From NCBI GenBank assembly GCA_023387985.1, contig JAEWHC010000002.1, forward strand, positions 248,001 through 312,000: a DNA stretch of 64,000 nucleotides. The letters run 5' to 3'. Both the position numbers and the translations under genes were made by a program. Source of the stretch: Bacteroidota bacterium (lineage in GTDB: Bacteria; Bacteroidota; Bacteroidia; Chitinophagales; Chitinophagaceae). Position 1 is the stretch's first letter. Each line of letters begins with the position of its first letter. The notes below the pieces were generated by a model. It was given only the letters and a program-made list of their open reading frames with translations, ran no database searches and had not been told where the DNA came from. Positions 18,071 through 27,183 of this stretch are shown piece after piece.

Positions 18071-19390
18071 TTAGATCTTCTTAAATTCCACTCTTCTGTT
18101 TTGCGCTTTTCCGTCGGAAGTGCTGTTGTCAGCCACCGGTTCGGTTTCCCCCTTGCCATTGGTGAGCAGATCGGAGGCCGGAATGCCTTTATTACTTACC
18201 AGGTAGTTTTTAACGGCGGCCGCTCTTTTCTCGGAAAGTACCTGGTTGGTTGCCTCAGTGCCATCACTATCCGTATGCCCGGTAATAATGAATGTTGTAC
18301 CAGGTGAGGATTTCATTGCGTCCCCGATTTCATTCAGGATACCGGCAGAGCGCGGTTCAATTTTATCGGAGCCGCTGGCAAAGTGGATATCGGTTGTGGT
18401 GAAACTGCCTTTTTCTATCAGGTCTTTCAACACACTGCTCCGTTCATCTAACCCGGTTTCGGCAATCACCACGTTGCTTATATAAAAATAATTTTGTTTT
18501 GAGGCTGCTGCTCCATGGGTTGTTGCATGCAGAAAGAATGACTTCGCAAATTCCGGACTGAATGCCCTGGGTTCATCTGTCATTTTAATGCCGTCCACGA
18601 AGGTGCGAATACGCTGATGATTGTTTACTTCAATGGCCATTCGGATCACTTTGTTTAGCGGAACCTTGTACTCCTTTCTTTTCCAGGTGGAAGTGTTGGC
18701 TCTTGTTCCAAATCTGTACTCATCCCTGTTCTGGCCTTTTTGGGTGTAAAACATAACGCCGTAACTGGCAGTTGGGCTAAGCAGGTTATCAAATCGTTGA
18801 GGCTTTTCACCAAGGCCTATCCCAACCAGGCGGTATTCAATATCCCCGGGTACAATCAGGTCAAATTCAATGGTAAAGTTTTGTGGAAAGGACTTGGTTG
18901 TTTCCAAGTTTACCACCGATCCTGCCGGAACCCGAAACCAGTTTCCCTCATGGCCCGACAACCGTTTCACTTCCCCGCTTCCTGAAGTGTTCCATTTGGC
19001 TGGAAAATCACCTATGGCATCCTGCGAGAAATTGTCAGTGTACAAAATCAGCGATCCCCGCTTAAAACCAACCTCATTATCCCCTGTTTCGGATAAGGCA
19101 TTCAATTCGGAATCTTCATTCGAAACTTCATTTTTCGCAGACCCATCACCAGATTTGCTTTGGGAGTTATTGCGATCATCTTTGTCCTCTTTCCCTTTCT
19201 TGTCCAGGTTCGGGTTGGCGATTTTGTCAATGGCTTTTTCCGTTTTCTTCTCTGCCTGCCTTTCCGTACCGCGCAAAACGCCACGCACAGCGCCTCTTTC
19301 AGCAGCTTTCTTTAATTCTTTAATGGTCTGGGCTTCCGCAGATTGAAAAAGAAAAGCCATAAATGCAATCAGTATGTGTATTTTCTTCAT
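18071..19390 (-). CDS. OmpA family protein
   Basis: The 439-residue protein starts MKKIHILIAFMAF with a signal peptide ending AEAQ. A basic, charged region (residues about 25-90) is followed by a LamG-like beta-sandwich segment. The C-terminal OmpA peptidoglycan-binding domain has FIITGHTDSDG, NQVLSEKRAAAVKNYL and KAQNRRVEF. Such proteins tie the outer membrane to peptidoglycan. It is the first gene of the cluster leading into the CHAT-like gene 55 bp downstream, and it is divergent from the LytTR regulator. Confidence 0.9.
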   Translation of the reverse strand: MKKIHILIAFMAFLFQSAEAQTIKELKKAAERGAVRGVLRGTERQAEKKTEKAIDKIANPNLDKKGKEDKDDRNNSQSKSGDGSAKNEVSNEDSELNALSETGDNEVGFKRGSLILYTDNFSQDAIGDFPAKWNTSGSGEVKRLSGHEGNWFRVPAGSVVNLETTKSFPQNFTIEFDLIVPGDIEYRLVGIGLGEKPQRFDNLLSPTASYGVMFYTQKGQNRDEYRFGTRANTSTWKRKEYKVPLNKVIRMAIEVNNHQRIRTFVDGIKMTDEPRAFSPEFAKSFFLHATTHGAAASKQNYFYISNVVIAETGLDERSSVLKDLIEKGSFTTTDIHFASGSDKIEPRSAGILNEIGDAMKSSPGTTFIITGHTDSDGTEATNQVLSEKRAAAVKNYLVSNKGIPASDLLTNGKGETEPVADNSTSDGKAQNRRVEFKKI

Positions 19391-19655
19391 GGTGGGATAT
19401 TTCATTGCACTGGGTTTAATATTGCCGATTTTTGTAACTTACCGGCCATTGAACCCCCAAATTATAAATTCGAAAATTCTGAATCAACGTGAAGTGTTTG
19501 AATAAAACCACATTTTGTATAAACGTTGGAAAAACATGTATAACCTCGAAACTGACGCTTAAGTTGAACCTTATACAGTTAATGGTGGCTTTCATACAAT
19601 ACCCTGGCAATCATTTTCTTCTTCCACTACCTTGGGAGTACATTAAACACAAAGC

Positions 19656-20396
19656 ATGATAAACGCAATTATTGTTGACGATGAACTGATGGCAATAAAA
19701 GGCCTGCAACTCGAACTTCGGAATTTCGGCGACCGGGTTGCGGTAGTGGCTAAATTCACCAATGCCGCTAATGCTATTGAGTATCTTAGAAACGAAAAAG
19801 TTGATGTTGTTTTCCTGGATGTTGAAATGCCGGAGATGAATGGGTTCGAATTTCTTCAACAGTTTCCCCAAAGAAATTTTTATGTCGTATTTTCTACAGC
19901 TTACAGCAGGTATGCCCTCAATGCCATTCAGGAGGAAGCTGTTTACTATTTGCTGAAGCCGGTGGATTTGGATGAGCTTGAAAAATGCGTGGAAAGAATT
20001 GAAAAAGCATTGCAAAAAGATTCATTTGATGTAAAGCTTGACGTAGCTCTTGCGAAGCTCAACGAACTGGGATTGAACCCTAAGAAAATCAGGCTGAGCT
20101 ATGATGGCCAGATTGTTTTTTATGAACCCGCAGAATTGGATTATTTCGAGGCAAAAGGCAACTATACGACTGTACACCTGAGTAACGGCAGTAAGGTACT
20201 GATCACCAGGCAGCTCAAACAAATTGAAAGCGAACTGCCGGATTACCTTTTCTGCCGAATCCATAAATCCTATCTCGTCAACCTTACCAAAATAAGGTCA
20301 TTTACCCGGCAGGATAGTTCCCTTCTTTTGGACAATGACATCAAACTGCCTGTTTCAAGCAATAAGCGGGAGGACATTGTAAACCGGCTCTTATGA
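19656..20396 (+). CDS. LytTR family response regulator
   Basis: The 246-residue regulator has a receiver domain (acidic DD at 8-9, phospho-acceptor Asp55 in VVFLDVEMPEMNGFEF, conserved Lys in YLLKPVDL). A C-terminal LytTR DNA-binding domain spans about 145-243 (YFEAKGNYTTVHL, FCRIHKSYLVNL). Its stop overlaps the sensor kinase start by 4 bp (ATGA), so the two are translationally coupled. The divergent OmpA/CHAT cluster is a candidate target because they share the 265-bp region at 19391-19655. Confidence 0.93.
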   Translation: MINAIIVDDELMAIKGLQLELRNFGDRVAVVAKFTNAANAIEYLRNEKVDVVFLDVEMPEMNGFEFLQQFPQRNFYVVFSTAYSRYALNAIQEEAVYYLLKPVDLDELEKCVERIEKALQKDSFDVKLDVALAKLNELGLNPKKIRLSYDGQIVFYEPAELDYFEAKGNYTTVHLSNGSKVLITRQLKQIESELPDYLFCRIHKSYLVNLTKIRSFTRQDSSLLLDNDIKLPVSSNKREDIVNRLL

Positions 20397-21877
20397 CCTT
20401 GAGCGCCGAAATAGAGTTGTACTTCTGGAGCTTTACCTGCAGCATGCTCATTTTTTTTGTGATCATGGCTACGCTGATTTTTAAAGCAAGTGGTGACAAA
20501 ACCTTCTTATACTATGCGTTGTATTGCACGGTAACCCTCATTTATGCTGTTTTCAAATATCAGGGCAATTCCCTTCCTGGTGGATGGTTCAAAGCCAACC
20601 TGAACACGATACTTTTTTATGTACAGTTTGTTTTTCACATGTTTTACTTGCATTTCGGAACCCGGTTTCTCGCCTATCCTCAAACCTTCCCCAGATTTAT
20701 GGATTTTGTACGGAAGTACACCCTAATATTTATACTGGTGACAACCTCCGTTTTTGCATTGGAGTTATTAAGCCTGATTCCTGAACGCGCATTGGTAGTG
20801 TTTTTCCAGTTCATTTTTGTTCCCATACACATCATGCTGGCATTTGTAATAATTATAAAAATCTATAACAAGAGGCAAACTGCATTCTATTTTTATCTCA
20901 TAGGGTCCGGCCTCTACCTGATCTTCCTCCTGGTGGCCCAGGTCACCAGCCTGCAGCCAAATTGGAGGGAAATGTTAATCCAGCCGATGACGTATTTTTA
21001 TTGGGGCGTTATACTTGAATGCATCTTTATTGGGTACGGTATTGGAATTATTATAAAACGCTTATACCTCAAACAACAACATACGCAGCTCGAACTCAAC
21101 CTGGCCAATCAGCATATTCAAAAGAAATTAATTGAAGAGCTCGAGTTTAAAAAGAAAGAAACCGTTTTTTTGAAAGAACAAAACGAAAAACAGGAATTGA
21201 TATCGCAAATGGCCGCATTAAAACACAAGGTATTTCACAGCCAGATGCATTCGCACTTTGTTTTCAACGTACTGAACTCCGTTAAGGTCTTCATACTTGA
21301 AAATGATACGGCTAAAGCCAGCCATTACCTGACGAAATTCTCGAAATTCATTCGTAAAGTACTGGACGGTAGTGTTCAGAATACGGTCAGTTTGAAAAGT
21401 GAATTGGAATCCATTGAACTTTACCTGAGCATCGAAAAAATGCGTTTTGAAGGCAGGTTCAATTATGAAATCACTATTCCTCAGCATGTGAATCTCGAAC
21501 AGTATCACATACCTTCCCTCATTTTACAGCCTTTTGTTGAGAATGCCCTTTGGCATGGCATAATGCCGGGGACCAGCAGGGGCTATTTGTGTGTAAGCGC
21601 AGAACCTTCCGAATTTGGTATCATCGTTTCCATCACCGACAATGGCATAGGCTATAATGCCGGCATCTCCCGTAAGAAAAATAATGGCCACACATCGCAT
21701 GGTTTGTCCCTGGTAAAACAACGCCTTAAACACCACAATCACCACAATCAGCAACGCATTGAAGTGGAGATACTTGACCTTTCTGAACAAAACACAGGCA
21801 GGGGCACCCTGGTTCAAATGTTTATTTCAAAAGGGAATTCTGGCAATGCAGGAACTGGGGGCGGTGGAGTGCAGTAA
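20393..21877 (+). CDS. LytS-type sensor histidine kinase
   Basis: The 494-residue protein has about seven hydrophobic helices in the first 235 residues, a short coiled coil (about 235-280), and a His_kinase domain with QMHSHFVFNVLNSVK. The family consensus is QxxPHFxFN; His288 is kept and Pro is replaced by Ser. An HATPase domain follows with PSLILQPFVENALWHG and ITDNGIGYN. It is the cognate kinase of the overlapping LytTR regulator. The N-terminal membrane region would detect the signal, which is unknown. Confidence 0.92.
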   Translation: MTLSAEIELYFWSFTCSMLIFFVIMATLIFKASGDKTFLYYALYCTVTLIYAVFKYQGNSLPGGWFKANLNTILFYVQFVFHMFYLHFGTRFLAYPQTFPRFMDFVRKYTLIFILVTTSVFALELLSLIPERALVVFFQFIFVPIHIMLAFVIIIKIYNKRQTAFYFYLIGSGLYLIFLLVAQVTSLQPNWREMLIQPMTYFYWGVILECIFIGYGIGIIIKRLYLKQQHTQLELNLANQHIQKKLIEELEFKKKETVFLKEQNEKQELISQMAALKHKVFHSQMHSHFVFNVLNSVKVFILENDTAKASHYLTKFSKFIRKVLDGSVQNTVSLKSELESIELYLSIEKMRFEGRFNYEITIPQHVNLEQYHIPSLILQPFVENALWHGIMPGTSRGYLCVSAEPSEFGIIVSITDNGIGYNAGISRKKNNGHTSHGLSLVKQRLKHHNHHNQQRIEVEILDLSEQNTGRGTLVQMFISKGNSGNAGTGGGGVQ

Positions 21878-21916
21878 AATGAAAGTCCCCCTGGATGTTG
21901 CCACATTTTTAATTTT

Positions 21917-21943
21917 TACTTTTGAATTTTACCTATACCTTTG
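21917..21943 (+). promoter_or_regulatory. Tandem TAnnTTTG promoter elements upstream of rpmI
   Basis: Two exact matches to the Bacteroidota -7 element TAnnTTTG occur 11 bp apart: TACTTTTG at 21917-21924 and TACCTTTG at 21936-21943. A TTG at 21898-21900 is 16 bp upstream of the first, a bit short for a -33 box. The transcript leader would be about 100 nt and includes the palindrome TGAAAAATTTTTCA at 21952-21965, which could contribute to ribosomal-protein autoregulation. Confidence 0.5.
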
Positions 21944-22045
21944 CCGCCCATTGAAAAATTTTTCATGGACTTATTGCCCAAATGGCTCCAAAAGTGTTCG
22001 CATGGTGCGGGCCGCCAGTAGGGTGTAACAGTAAAGCATTAAAAA

Positions 22046-22243
22046 ATGCCAAAGGTAAAAACAAACTCCAGCGCCAAAAAGCGCTTTAAGGTGACCGGAA
22101 CCGGTAAGATCATGTACCAAAAGAGTTTTAAGCGTCACATTCTCACCAAGAAATCAACCAAGCGGAAACGTGCCCTGGGCATGCCCGGTGAAATTCACCC
22201 GGCAAACCGCGATTTTGTGATGCGCCTCCTGCGTTTGAAATAA
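22046..22243 (+). CDS. rpmI: 50S ribosomal protein L35
   Basis: The 65-residue, very basic protein begins MPKVKTNSSAKKRFKVTGTG and contains FKRHILTKKSTKRKR, typical of L35 of the large ribosomal subunit. It is followed after 45 bp by rplT. In many bacteria infC and thrS sit directly upstream, but here a sensor kinase does. Confidence 0.97.
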   Translation: MPKVKTNSSAKKRFKVTGTGKIMYQKSFKRHILTKKSTKRKRALGMPGEIHPANRDFVMRLLRLK

Positions 22244-22288
22244 ACCAGGGAAAACTTCATTTTTTAATCCGTTTAAAAATTATTTGAT

Positions 22289-22633
22289 ATGCCCCGTTCC
22301 AAAACAGCCGTTGCCAGCCGTGCACGCAGGAAAAGAGTATTAAACCAAGCCAAAGGGTTTTACGGTAAACGTAAAAACGTATATACAGTAGCCAAGAACA
22401 TTGTAGAAAAAGGCCTTACCTACAGCTACGTAGGCCGTAAAGTCAAAAAACGCGACTACCGCGCTTTGTGGATTGCCCGGATTAACGCCGCCGTGCGCCA
22501 GGAAGGATTGACCTACAGTGTGTTCATGAACAAACTGCGTACCAGCGGAATTGATCTTGACCGCAAAATTCTGGCTGACCTCGCAATGAATGAGCCCGAA
22601 TCCTTCAAAGCCCTGGTTGATTCGGTAAAATAA
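22289..22633 (+). CDS. rplT: 50S ribosomal protein L20
   Basis: The 114-residue basic protein begins MPRSKTAVASRARRKR and contains GFYGKRKNVY, YVGRKVKKRDYRALWI and GLTYSVFMNKL, all diagnostic of L20. L20 is an early assembly protein of the large subunit and often represses its own mRNA. The gene is followed by a strong intrinsic terminator. Confidence 0.97.
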   Translation: MPRSKTAVASRARRKRVLNQAKGFYGKRKNVYTVAKNIVEKGLTYSYVGRKVKKRDYRALWIARINAAVRQEGLTYSVFMNKLRTSGIDLDRKILADLAMNEPESFKALVDSVK

Positions 22634-22661
22634 AGCGCCGGATTGCCAAAGAAAAACATTG

Positions 22662-22690
22662 ACCGGACGAGTTGGCTCTTCCGGTTTTTT
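22662..22690 (+). terminator. Intrinsic terminator after rplT
   Basis: Stem ACCGGA / TCCGGT with an inner GAG / CTC pairing is followed directly by a run of T. It lies 29 bp after the rplT stop. Confidence 0.85.
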
Positions 22691-22705
22691 ATTTCCCTAA
22701 TTTTG
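22672..22705 (+). promoter_or_regulatory. Putative promoter of the arginine decarboxylase gene
   Basis: An exact -7 element TAATTTTG lies at 22698-22705. A TTG at 22672-22674 is 23 bp upstream, at the upper limit of usual spacing. The -33 element falls inside the rplT terminator hairpin. The 5' leader would be about 70 nt. Confidence 0.45.
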
Positions 22706-22778
22706 TCCATCACTTCAGCAGGCATCCTGAAAAATGCCTCTAACTATTATTCAGGTAAAATTTTGATTTTCTCCGATC

Positions 22779-24203
22779 ATGAGCAGACGTTTTGAAGAAT
22801 TGGTACAGAACTCTTATGCAGATCTTGTAAACCAAACCTTTGATTTTCCGCAACCCGGCTTTAGCTTAAAAGATGGCTACCTGCAGTTTAACGGGATTGA
22901 TTTGAAACATATCATTAAAAAGCATGGCACCCCGTTAAAGCTTACCTATCTCCCAAAAATTGGTGAGCAGATCAACATGGCGAAACAGCACTTTAGTGAT
23001 GCTATAAGAAAATATAAGTACGAAGGCAATTATTATTATTGCTACTGTACCAAAAGCAGCCATTTTAGTTTTGTGGTTGAAGAAGCCCTGAAGCATGGTA
23101 TCCACCTGGAAACTTCATTTGCGTATGATCTGGAGATCGTTAATAAATTGTTTCAAAAGAAAAAAATCAACAAAGAGGTATTCATTATTTGCAACGGCTT
23201 CAAACAGAAAAGCTACACTTCGCGAATTGCCAAACTACTGAATAACGGCTTTAAGAATGTAATCCCGGTGCTGGATAATAAAGAAGAACTGGATGCCTAC
23301 CGCAAATCAGTGAAGGTGCCTTTCAAACTAGGCATTCGCGTGGCGGCAGAAGAGGAGCCCACCTTCCCGTTTTACACCAGCCGGCTTGGCATCCGTTCGA
23401 GAGACATCCTGGAATTTTATGTTGACCATATTGAAGGAAACGAAGATAAGTTTCAGTTGAAAATGCTTCACATTTTCCTGAATAAGGGCATAAAAGATGA
23501 CATTTATTACTGGAGCGAACTGAAAAAGATCATCAACCTCTATTGCCAGCTGAAAAAGATTTGCCCGGAGCTGGATTCTGTAAACATTGGAGGCGGTTTC
23601 CCCATCAAGCATTCGCTGGCTTTTGATTATGATTACAAATTCATGATCAATGAAATTGTTTCGCTGATCAAACAAGCATGTAAGAAAGCCAAAGTACCTA
23701 TGCCCAATATTTTTACAGAATTTGGAAGCTACACGGTTGGCGAAAGCATGGCCCATATTTACAGCGTAATTGGTGAAAAAGTTCAGAACGACCGGGAATA
23801 TTGGTACATGATCGACAGCAGTTTCATCACCACGCTACCGGATACCTGGGGCATTGGAGAAAAATTTCTGCTGCTGCCCGTCAACAAATGGGAAAATCCG
23901 TACCGACGAGTCGTACTGGGTGGCATCACCTGTGACAGCCACGATTACTACGATTCTGAAGAACATATCAACGAGGTATTTCTGCCACGTACAAACGGTG
24001 ACCAGGAGCCATTGTATCTGGGCTTTTTTCATACCGGTGCCTACCAGGATCAGATCAGTGGCTATGGAGGGATTAAACACTGCATGATTCCGTCACCTAA
24101 ACATGTGATTGTGGAAAAAGACAAGAACGGAAACCTTGTGGATTGGGTTTATGCCAAGGAGCAAACCGCTCAAAGCATGCTGAAGATCTTAGGTTATCAA
24201 TAA
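22779..24203 (+). CDS. speA: Arginine decarboxylase (PLP fold III)
   Basis: The 474-residue protein resembles the short Bacteroidota biosynthetic arginine decarboxylase. YYYCYCTKSSHF contains the PLP lysine, and PFKLGIRVAAEEEP, VNIGGGFPIKH (phosphate-binding glycine loop) and LGGITCDSHDYY (Cys-Asp active-site loop) follow. It converts arginine to agmatine for polyamine synthesis. It is convergent with argS, which consumes the same amino acid. Confidence 0.88.
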   Translation: MSRRFEELVQNSYADLVNQTFDFPQPGFSLKDGYLQFNGIDLKHIIKKHGTPLKLTYLPKIGEQINMAKQHFSDAIRKYKYEGNYYYCYCTKSSHFSFVVEEALKHGIHLETSFAYDLEIVNKLFQKKKINKEVFIICNGFKQKSYTSRIAKLLNNGFKNVIPVLDNKEELDAYRKSVKVPFKLGIRVAAEEEPTFPFYTSRLGIRSRDILEFYVDHIEGNEDKFQLKMLHIFLNKGIKDDIYYWSELKKIINLYCQLKKICPELDSVNIGGGFPIKHSLAFDYDYKFMINEIVSLIKQACKKAKVPMPNIFTEFGSYTVGESMAHIYSVIGEKVQNDREYWYMIDSSFITTLPDTWGIGEKFLLLPVNKWENPYRRVVLGGITCDSHDYYDSEEHINEVFLPRTNGDQEPLYLGFFHTGAYQDQISGYGGIKHCMIPSPKHVIVEKDKNGNLVDWVYAKEQTAQSMLKILGYQ

Positions 24204-24362
24204 CCTGGTATTACTTCATAATCAAAAGCATTCAAAAATTTTGTTGCTTGCCGGATTCTCAAAGCGCGTGATAACCTGCTGCACGAAGCCCATCCATACT
24301 TTGCGGTTGATGGTGTAAAGTAGTTCACCTTTACCTTGATGAATCTTAATTCATCCACATCC

Positions 24363-26249
24363 CTACATCCGGTCCGGCACCTCAATGCCAAGCACTGCGA
24401 GGCTATTTTTGATCACCGTTGCCGTGAGGCGGCTGAGGGATAGCCGGAAAGAAATCAGCTCAGGAGATTCAGCATTCGCAATGGAGTGCTCCGCATAAAA
24501 ACTGTTGAAAATTTTGGTAAGATTGTACACATAATTGGCTACAAGCGCAGGACTCATTTCGTTGCAGGCAGCTTGCAGGGTAGCCGGGAATTGCTCGAGT
24601 TGCAACAGCAGTTGTTTCTCCAGCTTTTCCAGCTTTTCGATTTTTGCACCTTCACCAAAATCACCTGCTTTACGAAAGACCGATTGAATTCGCGCATAAC
24701 CATATTGTACAAATGGACCAGTTACCCCATGAAAATCGATTGATTCTTCCGGGTTGAAAACCATACGTTTTTTTGGTTCAACCCGCAGTAAATAATATTT
24801 CAATGCACCGAGTCCCAATGTCTGATAGAGATTGCGTAATTCTTCCTCATTGAAATCTTTCACTTTTCCGAGCTCCGCGGTTTTGGCTTTGGCTACTGAT
24901 TCCATTTCTTCCACAATGTCATCTGCATCCACCACGGTTCCCTCACGGCTCTTCATGCGTCCATGCGGCAATTCGACCATGCCATAGCTTAAATGGTGAA
25001 TGCCATCGGCAAAGGGGAAATGCAGCCTGCGGCAGATTTCTTTCAGCACCTGCATATGGTAATTTTGCTCATCGGCAATCACATACACGCTTTGCTCCAT
25101 CTGAAAATCTTTGAATTTCAGATCGGCCAGGCCAATATCCTGGGTTATATAAACCGATGTGCCATCCTTGCGCAACACCAGTTTTTCATCCAGCCCTTCC
25201 GCACCGAGGTCTATCCACACGCTGCCATCCGGTTTTTTGAAAAACACATCGTTGGCCAAACCTTTTTGAACATGTTCTTTACCCAGCAAGTAAGTTTCGC
25301 TTTCATAGTAAATCTTGTCGAAATCCACCCCTATGCGTTTATAGGTTTCGTCAAACCCTTCATAAACCCAGCCATTCATTTGGCGCCAGATGCTTAACGT
25401 TTCTTCATCACCCTCCTCCCATTTCAACAGCATTTCCCGCACTTCGTGCATAATGGGTGTCGCATTTTTCACCGCATCAGTAAATGCTTCTTTCCTTTCG
25501 TTTTGCTGATCATCGGCTGCGGTCCTCCATTCAGCCAGGAGATCGTTTAGTTTATTTTTCAGGGTTTCTTCAACATCCCCGGTTTCTCCATTTGCCAGTT
25601 TTTCAAATAAAGCCTTTGTCTGTTCTTTCACCAGGCCTTCAAATTTTACGTAATAATCCCCTACAAGATGATCGCCTTTTTGGTTTTGACTTTGCGGCGT
25701 CGCGCCTTCGCCGAACTTCTTCCAGGCAAGCATGCTTTTGCAAATGTGAATGCCCCGGTCATTTACCACAGCTGTTTTCATCACCTCAAAGCCCTGCCAT
25801 TTGTAGAGTTCCGCAACGCTCCAACCCAGGAAAATATTCCGCAGGTGGCCCAGATGCAAAGGCTTGTTGGTATTGGGACTGCTGTATTCCACCATCACTT
25901 TCCGGCCATTGAACGGCCGCCGGCCGAAATCCGTATCGTGGTGATTTGCCTGCAGAAAATCAATAAAATAATTATCTGAAATTACGAGGTTTAAAAAACC
26001 TTTGATCACATTGAAAGCCTCAATCAAACCACTATGATTTGACAGCATAAATTCTCCGATCTCCTGCCCCAATGCTTCCGGGCTTTTGCGAAGCTGTTTT
26101 ATAAAAGGAAACAAAACCACGGTATAATTTCCTTCAAATTCAGGTTTGGTCTCGTTAATCAGAATTTCAGGCAGGGCCACTTCCAATCCAAAAACGGATT
26201 TCAATGCATCCACCGCGGCCTTTTTCAATGTATAAGTTAAGTCGGTCAT
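24363..26249 (-). CDS. argS: Arginyl-tRNA synthetase
   Basis: The 628-residue class I synthetase has an N-terminal ArgS-specific domain with FEGNYTVVLFPF. The HIGH motif appears as HLGHLRN after VEYSSPNTNKPLH, and a KMSKS-equivalent as GRMKSREGTVV. The C-terminal DALR anticodon-binding domain ends in SLAVLGIEVPDRM. It charges tRNA-Arg in the cytoplasm. It is a single-gene unit divergent from truB. Confidence 0.96.
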   Translation of the reverse strand: MTDLTYTLKKAAVDALKSVFGLEVALPEILINETKPEFEGNYTVVLFPFIKQLRKSPEALGQEIGEFMLSNHSGLIEAFNVIKGFLNLVISDNYFIDFLQANHHDTDFGRRPFNGRKVMVEYSSPNTNKPLHLGHLRNIFLGWSVAELYKWQGFEVMKTAVVNDRGIHICKSMLAWKKFGEGATPQSQNQKGDHLVGDYYVKFEGLVKEQTKALFEKLANGETGDVEETLKNKLNDLLAEWRTAADDQQNERKEAFTDAVKNATPIMHEVREMLLKWEEGDEETLSIWRQMNGWVYEGFDETYKRIGVDFDKIYYESETYLLGKEHVQKGLANDVFFKKPDGSVWIDLGAEGLDEKLVLRKDGTSVYITQDIGLADLKFKDFQMEQSVYVIADEQNYHMQVLKEICRRLHFPFADGIHHLSYGMVELPHGRMKSREGTVVDADDIVEEMESVAKAKTAELGKVKDFNEEELRNLYQTLGLGALKYYLLRVEPKKRMVFNPEESIDFHGVTGPFVQYGYARIQSVFRKAGDFGEGAKIEKLEKLEKQLLLQLEQFPATLQAACNEMSPALVANYVYNLTKIFNSFYAEHSIANAESPELISFRLSLSRLTATVIKNSLAVLGIEVPDRM

Positions 26250-26332
26250 TTGCTAAGAATTCGGGCAAATTTAATACTAACTAAGAAGTACTGCGTATAT
26301 AAACCTCAGCGGGTCATGCACCCTACTATCTT

Positions 26333-26363
26333 TTTGAGTTTTAGATATTTACTTTCACTTTTG
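26333..26363 (+). promoter_or_regulatory. Putative truB promoter, possibly leaderless
   Basis: TTTG at 26333-26336 is followed after 19 bp by CACTTTTG at 26356-26363, one mismatch from TAnnTTTG. The ATG at 26369 lies only 5 bp further, so the transcript would have almost no 5' leader. Confidence 0.45.
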
Positions 26364-26368
26364 CAGTT

Positions 26369-27091
26369 ATGCGTTGGACACAGGAAGAATTGCTTGAAGG
26401 AAAAGTTTTATTGATAGATAAACCGCTAAAATGGACATCTTTTGATGTGATCGGATTCCTCAGAAAACAATTTAAAATAAAAAAAATAGGACACGCAGGC
26501 ACCCTTGATCCGCTGGCGACCGGGTTGCTGATCGTTTGCACCGGGCGTTTCACCAAAAAAATCAATGAGTATATGGGAATGGAAAAAGAATATACCGGTA
26601 CCATTACACTCGGCTCCACTACACCAACTTATGATCTTGAATCGGAACCCGGAAATTTTAAAGAAACAACCCATTTGAAGCACGAGGACATCCTCCTTGC
26701 CACAAAGCCCTTTATTGGCAATATCGAACAAATACCACCGGCGCATTCGGCCATTAAAAAAGATGGGATAAGGGTTTATGAACTGGCCCGTATGGGTCAG
26801 CAGGTGGACCTGAAACCCAGGCCTGTGGCCATTAATGAGTTTGTCATCACTTCCATTGAATTGCCAGTAGTTCGGTTCCGTGTTGTTTGCTCAACAGGCA
26901 CTTATATCCGGAGCCTGGCGAATGATTTTGGAGCTGAACTGGGCGTAGGGGGCTATTTGAGCGAACTGGTACGAACCCGCATTGGTGAGTTTGCACTAAA
27001 AGATGCCCTTTCTCCGCAGGAAGTGGAAAACCATTTCGACAAAGCAACCATTATGCCTATGCAACCCAGGCAACGCCCTAAAAAGGATTGA
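26369..27091 (+). CDS. truB: tRNA pseudouridine(55) synthase TruB
   Basis: The 240-residue protein has LLIDKPLKWTSFDV, the catalytic motif HAGTLDPLATGLL (Asp47), and STGTYIRSLANDFG. It makes pseudouridine 55 in the T loop of tRNA. Length fits the Bacteroidota form without a long PUA extension. The gene is convergent with the TamL-like gene. Confidence 0.96.
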   Translation: MRWTQEELLEGKVLLIDKPLKWTSFDVIGFLRKQFKIKKIGHAGTLDPLATGLLIVCTGRFTKKINEYMGMEKEYTGTITLGSTTPTYDLESEPGNFKETTHLKHEDILLATKPFIGNIEQIPPAHSAIKKDGIRVYELARMGQQVDLKPRPVAINEFVITSIELPVVRFRVVCSTGTYIRSLANDFGAELGVGGYLSELVRTRIGEFALKDALSPQEVENHFDKATIMPMQPRQRPKKD

Positions 27092-27183
27092 AACAGCCAC
27101 TATCTCCTATTCCTCAATGCAACCATACAGTGGACATGGCGGGCAAGGCGTTAATAGAACATACTCAAAGCCAGGGTAAAGTC

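Noticed and set aside
20393..21877. Kinase gene as a distant infC replacement in the rpmI operon
   Set aside because: Sequence shows a complete LytS-type sensor coupled to its regulator by a 4-bp overlap and separate promoter elements before rpmI.
24204..24362. Coding-like fragment KARDNLLHEAHPYFAVDGVK between speA and argS
   Set aside because: About 20 codons only, without a recognised family or start. It may be a relic but cannot be supported.
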